From positions 22,336,075 through 22,400,074 of the forward strand of contig CM040758.1 in NCBI GenBank assembly GCA_022829145.1: a stretch of DNA of 64,000 nucleotides, read 5' to 3'. The notes beneath the pieces were generated by a model that was not told the origin of the DNA, made no database searches, and saw nothing but the letters and a program-made list of their open reading frames with translations. The translations under genes were made by a program, and so were the position numbers. This document shows positions 18,346-35,738 of the stretch, one piece after another (position 1 is the first letter of the stretch; each line of letters opens with the position of its first letter). This DNA is from Albula goreensis (lineage: Eukaryota > Chordata > Actinopteri > Albuliformes > Albulidae).

Positions 18346-21300
18346 TTACCCCCTCAGGCATTTCATCATATATATCAAATTCATCCAGGACAAAGATATA
18401 GATTAATGTGCTTACCAGCTATAGAGTCCAGTAATGTTCATGTTATCATGGCTCTACACATTACAATATGTTGCATCTGTCTTTGACTATACTTAAGAAA
18501 AAAATGCATATATACATTTATGTTATGTACTTATGTTGTGTAGTGTGTGTACTTTACAGACCAGCTAGTGGATAGTGGAAATGCTTTCCATAGTTAAATG
18601 CTAAAATTATTTCTTGCAAATTTCTTGGTCACTTCGTGATTATTAAGACACTGCAGATCAGTGGGGCTGTATTTTCTTACAAAATCCAGAATTTAGATGT
18701 CAATTAAAAATTGAGTATGCCATTGTGGGATTATACACTGAAAAGTAATTATGTCAGAACATTATATTAGAAATATCCTTCCACATTAATTACAATTCTC
18801 ATTTCATCACTCAGAGTTTATTGTATAAAAGTTTACAAATGTTGCCATTAATCAGCTTATTCCAGACACGACTGGGTTTCTACCTTTTCAAGGGAGAAAA
18901 TCTCTGAAGAATATGTAGAAGCTGGTGCCATGTTTCTGTTGAACAATCAGAACTGATTACCTTTGGGTAGCAGCCCTCGTGAGTGCATAATGTTTCTCTC
19001 TAACTTCTCATCTGTTTGCAGTTTCTGCTGCCCCAATTTAATGAAATTCAAATCTCACTTTAATTTACTGCAGCAAATTCAAATGTAACACTTGGCTTCC
19101 CTGAGGGGAATATCTGTTTGTCTTCATCCAAACCATCCATCTCAAACTCATTTGACATGTATGCTGTTCCATTTATATAATGTTTCATTCTCTACTTACC
19201 ACCCAAATTCTACATCATACCACATGTAGAAACCTGTCAGTCATAGTGATCTGTAGTGTCAATAACTGCATTCCTAACAATGAAACTCAGAGAGGCTATC
19301 GCTAATCAGCCGAAGATTGAGTGCAGAAGACATGAATGGTACAAATATGTTTCGGCTGTTCAAGCTTGGGTCACACACATGTCCTGTGTATACACTTCTA
19401 CTGCTGAAGTCACAGCACACAGAAGCAGACTGTCAGTCCCACTGATCGGAATAGCAGTACAGGCTGAGGACTGTGACAAAAGGGGAGGAAAAGACATCTG
19501 ACGTGCTTTTAGAGGATTGTGGGAAACCGGGTGTGAGTCAGGCCCAAATGCAGGGTTCACCCTGGGGAGACTGCTTGCCTAAAAGTGGGATGAGTCCGTT
19601 TTATATCTGCCTCTCTATTGCACAGCTTGCAGCATCTTGTCATGTTGCTGCACAATCAGAGCATCTCACCAAGGTTAGATCTACCTGTTCTAGTGTCCGA
19701 TCAAATACATAAAGTAGCAGCCTCCCTTTTATATTTCTGTTTTATCTCTATTTTCTATTCTATGTCTATTTCTATTTGTATATAAAGTTTATGGCTAAAC
19801 ATTATCAATGAGGCTATGAGAATAGTATAATACATAAACTTTCAAAAAGCCCACAACTTCCAATAGCGTTCCCAACACATGCATATTAAGATACCCTGCA
19901 TACCCAGAAGGTAGAGAGCTTTTTTTAAATATTTCATTGAGGGGAACCAAAGCCAACAGAGGAGCATGAATTATTGCTGGTACCACAGCACTGGATTCCA
20001 AAATGATGCTGGGTTGGACAAAAGATGTACAGTTTTGTATGGTCCCTTGCGGGTTTTGGACCTGGGCTACCAATGGCTCCCCAGTGGTGACTAGTTTAAT
20101 TTTTATCAAATGTGAATAATGACATCCCAAAATCCCCAGCTGTCTTTGTCTCAGTGTAGTTCTCTGAGTCTATAAAAGTCAATCAAAGAAATAAATTAAA
20201 TAAATAAAACATACCTGTAGACGACGGGGTCTTAAGGGAGGCCTGCTTTTTTATGTGAAAGCTCCTGTGTAAGTGGGTGAAAGTCCCTGGAGATGGGTCC
20301 GCCAAACTGAAGTCTGCAGGTTTCACACTCTACAATGAAAATAAGAACTTAAGATACGGACTGCCGACTTCGAAGAAAAAGAAAAACTCTTATTTTGATG
20401 CAAACATGAAGCTGTTATTTTTCCTCTGTCTTGTCTGTTTTTCCATACTGTCAAACACATTGTTTATCACTTCTTGTATGACCAAGAGTGCTGTTCCTAA
20501 ATATGCAAAAAAGAAAAATAAAAAGTTTGTTTTACCTCCACTTTCTTGTTTGGCACTCACGAATATTGTCAAAAATACAAAATGTAAAGCTGAAATCTAG
20601 GTTAAGCTCTGAGAAATATTTTAGACAAATACCCAAAAGTGCATCAGTCTGACGCATAAGAGTTCAAAAAACCCTTGATGTGACAGAGAATACATTTTAT
20701 AACCACCTTTATAAAAGTTTATAAAAGCTACATAAACATGATGTACCATACTTATAACATTCATTAATAAGCACAAATAAAAACAGAAGCTAAAAACTAA
20801 ATGCTATACTAAAATATTTAGAGTATATTAAAATTACATTGTTGAGACTTGAAATTGTAAAACTTGATATTTTGGTGGTTTTGTATTGTAATTTCATGAA
20901 GGTTGTTCAGTAGCTGGTACAGTAAATTCATCTGTTTATGAGTTTTTGTATGCTCTTCATAGACTGAAAATACTTTTCTATATAATGATTTGACTGACAT
21001 GTGGAAAAATTTGTAACTGAAACTCCCATTACCTCTACTTCTATGCCATGTTCATGTGCTTTTTCATTCATGCCTTATGCATGCATACAAAGCCCACAAA
21101 CAGGACATTACTTCTGTTTATATTCTCAAGTTGTATACATTAAAACATTTGCTTGGCATCCCCTTCTGCACCATGAAGAAACAAAAATCTACCAACATCT
21201 ACTCTACTAGCTATTCTGTGATATATACTTTTTTTTTTCAGTTTTTTTGACTACTCAAATGGTTTGACTTTTTGACCAATCAACACTCCATTGCTCAACA

Positions 21301-24300
21301 ATGGATGAGCATGTATTGAGAATGACTGAATATTCATATGACATTAGTTTCAAATGTGCCACATATGACTCCGTTATGCAGGACACCATCTGTTGTTGCA
21401 AAATGAAAGGTCAAAACAGGGACAAATTCCTCACTGTTCCTTACATCGAGTCACCCTTTAACGGTGGAAATTAATCAACCAGCACAGAACAGTGTTATGA
21501 AGTGTTGTGCTTTAAAGTGAATATGAATACAAAGTGCATGCCAGATGTTAATGTTTGATGATGTATTTTTTTTTCAGTTCATTACCTTACGTTCTCTCCC
21601 ATTTCAATTGGACTTATGCCTGCATACAGTTGTAGAATTTCACATTTACTGATTAAATTGAGCTTAAGAAACACAAATGTGCATTGGTATTACCCCAAGC
21701 CAATCCACAACATTCTGATTATAAGTCTAGCTTCTAACTACCTCCTTTTGCTGCCTTGTGCCATTTATCCAGGATTAATATTCACTGTTTCTCTTGTTTC
21801 TGCTTCTTGTCACGATTTGAAGGATTTTTTCTTTGTTCTTTTTTTTTGTCTTCAATATCATGTCATACACTTGTGTTTTGACAATGGTGTCACGTAGTCA
21901 AAAAACATACAGGTCTCAAATCAGTTTCAACATGTACTCTGGTGGCAGCTAGCTACTCATTTTGGACCAACATATAATTACTGTCTAATTTTAAGGTGCT
22001 TCCAGAGGTTGAAATTGATATAGTTGTGAAAAGCTTCAAATTACCATTCACACTAACTGCCAGTTTCTCAGACATATCTTAGGGATCTGGTGCCACTTCC
22101 AGTTGATTTTACGTCGCATTAATTATAGTTCTATTCTTGTTTGAAGTAAGGGCTAGGCATAAATAATGTATAATGAGGATATTCCCAGTGATAGGACATA
22201 TTCCATATCTTCTAGTAATAAGAGCAGTTCTGCCTCTATGATGGAACTTACAGTGGTTTATATAAAATTTCAGATCCCTAGTGAAACAAACTAAGTTTCA
22301 TCAGTGTTTATTATCTTGATGAATGAATCAGTTTCCTCTTTGGTCTCATTCCCTGCTTCCGCTCCATTTCCATTCTGTCAAAGGAACTGCCGGGTTCTTC
22401 CCCTGAAATGGTGCGGCCGATTAGCATCATACCCACCCAAACAACTGTAGGGTGCTTGTGTGGGCATTCTCCAAGTTCTGCTGCAGCTATTCTGGCTTTG
22501 CAGCCATGCCGGGCGTTGCCTCCCAAACTGCTTATGTAACCAAAGAGACGTGTCAGCTCTCCAGGCTTTGCTGTTTGATTTTAATGCTTTTCTCTCTTTA
22601 AAAAAAAAAAAAACTCAGATATAATTTTCATTGGCTAATTGCAATGAAATCAACTCCAGACACAGCTACAAGCTAACACATTACAAATATATAAAAAAAA
22701 ACCATAATTAAATGCACATACCATAGCACAGCAAAGCTCATGTACCATTGCTGTGCTTGTGCTATTTACATTTCATGGTAAATTGATTCAAATATCTCTT
22801 GCAGTGGTTTTTGCTATTTTTTTTTCAAAAATATAGAGCAAAATGTAATGCTACAGTAACTTAATACCATTTAATATGGTACTTTTTTACTCTTAATGGA
22901 ACAGTTTCTGGGAGAAATACTTTTACCTCTACTCAATAAATTTCTCCATTAAAAGTATCATTTCCACATCTTGGGTCGAGTATTTATGAAAACTATAAAT
23001 TGAGTACCTAAAGTTTGTTTTAAAGTATCATGCAGCATTTCATACTCAGGCTTGTCTCTTCTGTACCATTTTTTTAAATGTATTTTAAAAAATGTACTGT
23101 GTATTTGATATAAACATTGTATAAACTATGAAAAAAACACCTGATGTTCTTTTCTGTTTCTTCATTACTGGTTTTGCTGGCAACTCTAGAAAGTATTGCT
23201 TGTGATGTGAGTCGATGATATTTGGAGTAATGCATCCATCAAAATTAATACACAGCTCAGGTTTTGAGGAAGTATATTTCAGATGTGCATAATCTAAAGG
23301 CCTTCTGCTTCAGTATTATTTCAGCAAACATTACAGGGAGGAATGGCAAAAAAATAATGTAATCCATGGTGTATGCTTGCCGCAATGTGGTAATAATTAG
23401 CTTTTGTTAGAGAACAGATGGCTTAGGCGCAGTACAGTATGTCGGCTGTTTTCAGGTTCGATATCTAGAGTATCAACATGGTAAAAAAAATGTCCCTGTT
23501 GTTCAATACAATGCTTTAGTGCTTTTGTATTACAAGCAGGCATTGGCACATTTGGTCTGTTTTCAATCACCGAAAGATGGGTGCTCTTGTTTCTAGGCAT
23601 AGCTGCACTAGGGCTGGGTTGGGGGCAGACGGGTGTGTGTGTGTGTGGGGGGGGGGGGGGTTGCAAGACCACACTTGCCCATGGTCAAGTCTTTTTCCCA
23701 CCTTCCCCAAACACTTCAGTGCCACATAAACATCACAGCTCTCACACATTGTCAACTCCAAAGGTGCCCAAAGTTAGCCTGTTGTTTTTTCTTATCAGCC
23801 AGTATGATGGAAGTAGCGCTCTCACTGACGCTGGTAGATGACGCATCGGTAGGGAACAAACCGTGGTGTTATAAATTGTTCCTGGCTTCAGCTGTATTGC
23901 TCTAGGGTTTGTTTTAAGACTTTTCTCTCACCAGGATATATTTTGCCCTTCCCTTCTGACGTGTATGTAAATATAAAAGGAAAAAAAACATTAAATATAG
24001 ATAGTGATATAGCAAAGCCAATTATCGTGAGGTACAAAAGCCAACCTGGGTGGAACATGTTTGCTTTGTACCACAATACAGTTTTGGAAAAGCTAGTTAA
24101 TTATGAAATGTTTATTTGTGGCAATGTAAATCCATCGGCCTTTAACCTCTGTCCAGTCCAGTGATGTCCTTAGCTCTGCATAATGGCTATCATCAAAGGA
24201 CTACATGCACACATTCAATCTGAAGGCTCTTACGCGTACTTTGGAATTCATTAATTTTGTGAGAACATTCATGATTTTATATGTTAAAGAGGCTTTAGTT

Positions 24301-24669
24301 TTGTTTGTTTTTCAAGAAGTGGCATCGTTGGAAAAATGATGGTGAAAAAATAAAATGCAAATGCAAGCCAGTAAGGCTCAGAAAGTTGAGTCTTTACCTC
24401 CCAGCTGATATATGTGGTGAGGAAGAACATTTTTTTCCATGGAACTTTTCTACAAACAAGCAAGAATGAGGAAGACAGGAGCTGACAAGAAACAATTTTG
24501 TGTTTTATGTTATACAGCTTCATGTTTGCGCTTGCGTGTGACATAGATTTGTGTATGTTCAAACCCGCAGTGACAACAGCCATTCATAGTGAGCACAGAT
24601 TGCAGTAGGTTGCACAAGGACATAGGCTCGGAGTTGTCCTCATCACAGAAGGAAGCCCTCCACCACCAA
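18346..24669. other. Intergenic, no gene seen
   Basis: AT-rich sequence with scattered A/T runs. Small open frames lack recognisable similarity. The only marked low-complexity spot is GT repeat running into G14 at 23633-23660. Confidence 0.7.
23633..23660. repeat. (GT)n followed by a 14-base G run
   Basis: About seven GT units lead directly into 14 consecutive G. Such runs can form G-quadruplexes and are often unreliable in assemblies. Confidence 0.9.
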
Positions 24670-24875
24670 CAGGGACCTGTAGTCTAGTGGCTAAAGTACA
24701 TGACTGGGACCCTTGAGGTTGGTGGTTCAAACCCCAGTCTAGCCACAGCAAGAACACCACTGCTGTTGAGCCCTTAAGCAAGACCCTTCACCCCACACTG
24801 CTCCCAGGGGGAATTGTATAATCAACTGTAAGTCACTTTGGATCAAAAAGCATCAGCTAAATGACTGTAATGTAA
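24670..24875 (+). mobile_element. tRNA-derived SINE with fish SINE/L2-type 3' tail
   Basis: The internal RNA polymerase III promoter is visible: A box TAGTCTAGTGG at 24680-24690 and B box GGTTCAAACC at 24724-24733, with tRNA-like spacing. The 3' part reads CAACTGTAAGTCACTTTGGA then TCAAAAAGCATCAGCTAAAT and ends in TGTAATGTAA. This is the GTAAGTCGCTTTGGATAAAAG...GCTAAATG tail shared by many fish SINEs and L2-like LINEs. Several CpG-type changes suggest an old copy. The exact subfamily is not assigned. Confidence 0.88.
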
Positions 24876-25684
24876 CACCCCAAGAGGCTCTCAGCACCCC
24901 TTAAGTGATAAGCCAGAGAGGGCAGGAGGGCGTTGGACCAGCAGCAGCTATGGAGGGCAGCCATAAAACATGGCCACTCCCCTTTTTCCCCCAGCACTGC
25001 GCTGTCATCAGGTGGGCGGGGCTACTCATTTCAATGCAGGGGGCAGAGTGCAGCAGGCGGAATGTACACTGATACTGTTCTACCTTAGCAATGTACAGCT
25101 CTGGCAGATCAGAAAGAGAGTTCCTCTCAGTGCAAATGCGATCCCCCGTATGGCAGCTCGCACAGGTACGTTCCACACAGGTGTAGCCCATGGCTGGAGT
25201 GTAGCCTCTCCTTAATACAATGAGGAAATGCTCACTCTGCAGCAGCCGACACCATGGTTTCATCTGTATGTTTATTTCTTCTTTGTTTTGCAAACATGTT
25301 ACTGGAACCACGGCTGCATTATTTGAGGCCAATTAAAATCAATAAGCTATCACAAATCCAGGGGCTCAGACAGCGGGAGGTGTACTTCAAGCACATCTCA
25401 ACTGCACACTGTTGTGATTCAGAACTATTTTATAAATGCATAGAGTAGAAAATTGTTTTTCAGATTAACTTTATGATAATGTGCTCACGGCCCAATGCCC
25501 ACATTTTCCATCTTCTGTTTTTTTAACCCAAAAAATAGATTTTTCCAACTCACATCATTATTTCTGTTTTATCTTATCTGGGTGGAGTGGAACCTGTATG
25601 AATATATGCTAACAGCAATAATTTTCAAATTTTTATATTTATAAAAACAAAATATTCATTGGATTGAACTTCTTCACTCAATCC

Positions 25685-25707
25685 TGTGTGTGTGTGTGTG
25701 TGTGTGT
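25685..25707. repeat. Short (TG)n tract
   Basis: About eleven TG units. Confidence 0.9.
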
Positions 25708-26390
25708 AGTGTCTGAATGTGTGTGCTTGTAGCGATATAATATAGCTGTATAAATATCACATCTAGACAGAGGAAAAACAAGGCCTCATTAAGCAATGAC
25801 ACACTCAAAGCAAATTGTTTGAAAAATGATTTTTCAGACGAGAGAAAGTGCAATTTGTGTTGCATTCTGGGAGATCTCATTCTGGGACCTCTCAGATTTT
25901 GACTTTGTTCCACTGCTCTGGGACTCTGAACAAGGACAAAACACCTCACACAGGAAGCTGTCCCGACAAAGATAAGCAAAATGATTGATGGGTGAAACCT
26001 GTATGTGATTGTCATATGAAGTATAACAGAATGTAACAGCTCAGTATGACATTGATTTAGAAAGCGAACTGTCTTTTAGACAGACTGACATAACTAAGTC
26101 ATTTTCTCAAAGTCACATACCATATGTAACTATGACTAGTGAGCTGTTGATATGAAGCACCCAGGTCATGATTTATCTTCTCTGTAACTGCACTGCACTG
26201 ATCACTGCACTATTGACAACAGACAAAGTGAATCTTTCTTGGTTTGAGAGTTGTAGTCTTTGTTAAGGCCCTCTGCTTCATCAGCATTCATTGGCTGTGG
26301 ATCTTTTAACATCATGCTCATATCCCTTGACTGCATACTCAACTCAACTCAGTTCGACTTTTATTTTCATTTCCATATATGCATGGGACA

Positions 26391-26418
26391 CACATACATA
26401 CATACATACATACATACA
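26391..26418. repeat. (CATA)n microsatellite
   Basis: About seven tetranucleotide units. The flanks (TTTATTTTCATTTCCATATA before; GGGAATGAAACTGCGTTTCTC after) vaguely resemble 3' ends of fish non-LTR retroelements, but this is not established. Confidence 0.9.
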
Positions 26419-27434
26419 GGGAATGAAACTGCGTTTCTCCCAGGCCACAGAGCAACAATACAATTTAGAGTTCAACATTACAATACAATACTGCAAGCAC
26501 CGCTGGCAAGTTCTCAGAAATGGTGGTCACAGTGAGCTGAAGTCAAAGCTCTAGCCGAGGCCTATGTGAGCCCTTCACCATGGCCCACTCCTTAATAAGA
26601 GTATATAAAAAAGACATGTTTTTAGCACCACTTTGGAGCTGGTGTTTTTTTTTTTTTTGTTGTTGTAAGACATTTCTTGACATAATTAAAAACCAGAAAT
26701 TACATAATGTAGCAGTACTCTTAGCTTGCAAGTTGAGAATTCTTTGCTTTGAGAAGAGGTACCATCAGCGATTCGAGGAATTAAACTGAATGTGAAGCCG
26801 TTGGGTCTTTGGCGAGTTGGACCTGCCCACGCATCGCAGTGTGTTGAGCTGGATCCCCATGCGTTCGTGTGTAAATATGCAGACAGCGGAGCGATTTCAT
26901 TACACACTGTGGCTCCAGCCTGATTCCCATCTAATACCAGTCCCTGTTCAGAGAAGCCTGTAACATATATCTGTTTAAATATTTAACTCAGGTTCGCAAC
27001 ACAGGGAGATACTTCCAGCTCTCAAATTAAATGCTATCTCAATACTCTCAATGCGTAGAGTTTAGTACCATGTTTCAGGAAAAAAAAAAAAATTATATAT
27101 ATATTCATTTCCAAGTCAAAAAATGTTGTCAGTTTTTCAGCGTTCATCTTCTGCAACTGCTCCTGCTTCATCATCACCTGTACATAGTTCTAAATGCCTT
27201 ATTATTTAATTTTCCTAAACTCAGGTTCCAGAATTGCTGTAACGCTTTCCATTTCATCTCTTCGTCCTTTCCTTTGCTGGATTTGTTTCTGTTGTTCGTC
27301 ATCCCGTGGGAGCGCTGTGGGCATCCTGTGGAAATGACACCCTCTCCAAAGTCATCAGTCTTCTACGGCAGTGTAAGGACATGATTATCGCGAAAGTGCT
27401 TTGGGTGGGGGACTTTTTCTCATGCCCTGAAGTT

Positions 27435-27452
27435 GGGGGTGGGGGGGGGGGG
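27435..27452. repeat. G-rich run (G5-T-G12)
   Basis: Two G runs separated by one T; low complexity, possible quadruplex. Confidence 0.9.
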
Positions 27453-30400
27453 ATTCACAATCACTGCTCCATCGGTTTCCATAGTAACCCTCTCATCTCA
27501 TTCGCTCTTCTGCCGACAGTCCATTCCAGGAACAAAAATACCTGATAGACCTGGAGAGGTGCTTTGGTATTATAGTGATTCCTCCGAGCCGAGTCGATAT
27601 TTTACTGCCTAGTTTCGCAGCATAGAGAGGCAGAAGGGCACCGTTGTGTGTGTGTTTTTTGGCGTGGGGACACTGCATAAATAGCACAGAATCATGCTGT
27701 TGTTCTTGTGCTTGTGCTTGTGCTCTCTGCACAGGGACTTGTTAAAAACTATAACTTCACATCTGACAATCAAAAGATCTCAGTATCATTATGATTACAT
27801 GATTACTTCCTTAGTCAGTGCTTTTTGGAAAAAAACCTGTATAAATGTATTCACCTGTATAAATGTCACGTTGCTCAGTCCTGCTCTCTGTTGCATTTGG
27901 GTCTGTAGGTACTGTATATTGGTGTTTTTCATAGAGCTCACACTTGTTTACTTGTTGTCTGTATTAGTTATGTATGAATGCTGATGACTGTTATGAAGCA
28001 AGATATTTGAAAATCAAATTAGTGCTATCCATAAAACCTCTGAAAAATGTAATGACCTAAAAAATGTCTGATCATAACTTAAAACATGACATGACAGGGT
28101 TAAAACTTCTACCTTTTAAACAAGTGCAAGTACTGGACCTTTAATGACTTAAGCCAGAATTTTTTTTTTTTTTAATTAAATTTGTAATCCAAAAGGCAAT
28201 GTTGTTCCAGCACAGCAGTTCCTTCAAAAGGAACTAGGGCATTGGTTTACATTCTTCTGCTTGGTCCAGAGGAGATACCTCCCTACACCGCCTCCAACAG
28301 CTGTGTGCTGTTACCCTGGAGGCTTTTCATTTAAATAAAAACCAAGCACAAGCCATCCTTTAAGCACCCGGAGGGGGACTGGAACATGGAGTCATGGCTG
28401 ACGGCAGAATAAATTCAGAAAAGGAGTAATGAGAGCGGCAGAAGCACGGGCTAAGAACATCCAGTAATAGGCCTCAAGATAGTATAAGATAGGCCTCAGT
28501 GTTATCCTCGATTAATACATGTTTGGTGTTTGACCCTCTGTAAGTACAAATGACTGAAATTCTTAAAACTAGTTTAATTACAAGGCTCATTATAAGCTAC
28601 TTTTCAGATTTCTAAATGATTTATATTCCTGTTGCAGACATGCATGTCACTGAGGTGCCTCTGCATTTTCAAATTCTGTTGGCATTATTAATAATTACTT
28701 ACATAATTGAAGCCTTTGTTGGCAGTGCTGTATACGGCACCTGAAAATGCACTAAAATTGCATTCTGGACTATTTATGCAGTGCTGTTGTTTTTTGCACA
28801 CAGAGCCCCTTTTCATGTTGGTGCTCTGCTTTTCTGATTAATATACTTATGATACTTGCAACAGGACACAGAAAAAAGTGATATATTCAATCATTTCTCC
28901 TCTGTAAATACAGGTGGAATAAAAACAGTTGCATTTGTGGGAAGAAATAAAAAAAATATTAAGCATTTTCTTCTGCTTATGTCCCAGAACCATACTTTCC
29001 TGTACTGTTACACGGGTGTTTGCCTTGGTGGAGCCCCAGTAGGAGGGCTCTGACAGTAAGCACATGAGAATGTGCTATATTTACAGCATGGTGAAGGAGG
29101 TCTCAGCAGGTCAGGCTGGGGTGACTCACTCACACAAGCTGAGTGCAGATCGCTCCCCTCTACCCACATCCGCGGCCGTCCCCGTCCTCCCAGTCATTGT
29201 GTATGCGAGTGATTTTAGCACAGTAAGTGCCTGGGTGCTCCGCATGGATTTGAGTCAGGACAGAAATAGGGTCCTGTGGAAAGGACAGCCACCCCTGGCT
29301 ATAACCACACCCAGGGAGACAATGACATGGCTGCTGCTATCAACAGAGGTCTCCAGCTGAAAGGAGTTCTGCTCCTGAAACTCAGATCACACATTTAAAT
29401 TCCATTTATTTCTTATTTCCTGCTTAATTTCTCATTGCATCCTTTGAATCACTTCCCATCATCAAGTTGATCTCAACTTAATCATAGTTTATTTATAGAT
29501 GTGCTTGTGGAGTTTTTCACTGTGCTCTCAATTTTCATTTCAAAATTTATGGCTGTATCCATATTGTGGCATGTACAGCTATGTTTACAAAGTACAATCT
29601 ATTTTGCATGCACGGTCATATTACTTCAATATATTCATATTGGATTGCACTTTATGTTCAAAGGTCATTGCTTGGATAAAAAATGCATTGCCTCAGATAT
29701 TTTCTTTTCTTGATTTAATGTGACTTGTTGCTATAACATAATTTTAAAACAGCTGAAAACAGCAATACAGGTAACTGTCACAGAGGCGTTGCACAAGTCT
29801 CACAGAGCCCCCTTGAATTACCCAAACCACAGCTGCACTCGTCAATTTTGTTTTCTTATGGGAGCAAAAGAATCAGCAGGTATTTCATCTGAATGATTTC
29901 TGAGTAGCTGATAAATGTATGCCGGCACATATGCAAATCTAGTAATACACAATCGCTCATTGGTCATGCTTTTAAATTGATTTCTGTTGTTACAGTACAG
30001 TTACATCATCCAAACCAACACAAATCCTAATGTACTGTAAACAATGGCACTGGAAGGCAAGGAGACCTGCAAAAAGAGCTGAAATGCGACTTGCAGAAGA
30101 GGTTAGACACCACAGGAAAACTCGTTAAACAACCAGAAAGTGTGTATCAGAGCTGTGCGGCTCAACTTCATTTCACAATGACATAACAGAAGGGACAGGA
30201 CGTTTTCTCATTCCTCTTCATAAAAGGGGAGGGATTTACAATGTCACTGCCCCCGTCTTCTTGTGACAGCTCAGATATACAAGTTCAATTATCCCATGTC
30301 TTGACAGGCAATACTCTTACAGGTTTTGATATACTGCATAGTTTTAAAATGTAAAGGAACATGAGCAAGTGTAGGAAAAAAAAAAAAAAAAAAACCTAAA

Positions 30401-31048
30401 CGCCCTTACTGAAAGATAAAATCTTAGAGTCATAATTTATTTTTATGTCTACTGCCTCAGTGATGTTCTCCTCATTGTTTTACATTAACTGAATCCATTA
30501 TTCACAGGTAAGAGGGCCTCTCTAATGGTACTCCAGCTAATGCCCTTGGCTGGCTGGAAATGAACCCATTAAGTATAATACTTTAAAACATAATTATGCA
30601 CTTGTTGCATTGTTGTCACTCGGCGGGTGAAATCATTACTTCTCAATGAAAAAGCAAAAGCATTTCAGAATCATATCATTATGCAGGTTTGTGTCTTTGA
30701 TGTAAACATTAAAGCCGTGATAACGCTGCTGATAAATCATACGAATTGTCAGTGAAGTGTAACAGTGAATTAAAATGAAGATGTTATTTTGTCGGATGTA
30801 GTAGTTTTAATATGTCTAATTCAAGGATAACATCCTGTCAGCACTTTGATTTCTTCCATCTTAATTAGACTAACTACATTATTCATAAAAATTGCAGGTA
30901 CTATCTCAGTGTCTTGTATATATTGAGCAACTCATAAAGACAGCATTCAGATAATTATTGACTACATTTGCATTCTGCTATCAGCTGGAATATTGAAGGA
31001 ACATAATGTATACACATCACTCACAAAACTGCACCCCTGATATATAAA

Positions 31049-31075
31049 ATATATATATATATATATATATATATA
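31049..31075. repeat. (AT)n microsatellite
   Basis: About thirteen AT units. Confidence 0.93.
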
Positions 31076-31110
31076 CTTTTCCCTTCAGTTGTGTTTTTTT
31101 GCAGCTTGTT

Positions 31111-31140
31111 GCATTACATTGGGGCATTTAGTGAGCTGAC
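31111..31140 (-). mobile_element. Fragment of a fish SINE/L2 3' tail (minus orientation)
   Basis: GCATTACATTGGGGCATTTA followed by GTGAGCTGAC is the reverse complement of a '...GCTAAATGCC..AATGTAATG' tail like that of the SINE at 24670. Only the tail remains. Confidence 0.45.

Positions 31141-35738
<4,598 letters not shown>

Larger units (their letters stand above)
24876..31040. other. Intergenic, no gene seen
   Basis: Mostly AT-rich. It contains a GC-richer segment just after the SINE (about 24900-25220), short microsatellites, an 8-bp hairpin AGTTCCTT...AAGGAACT at 28217-28235, an 18-bp tandem duplication (ACCTGTATAAATGT...) near 27835-27866 and three CTTGTG units at about 27705-27725. The 143-codon minus-strand frame at 24901-25332 has no recognisable domain and is not annotated. 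Confidence 0.65.

Noticed and set aside
25033..25047. CTCF-like GCAGGGGGCAG
   Set aside because: Only about 11 of 15 core positions fit.
24901..25332. 143-codon minus-strand frame after the SINE
   Set aside because: No domain, no splice partners, and a GC-rich context favours chance open frames.
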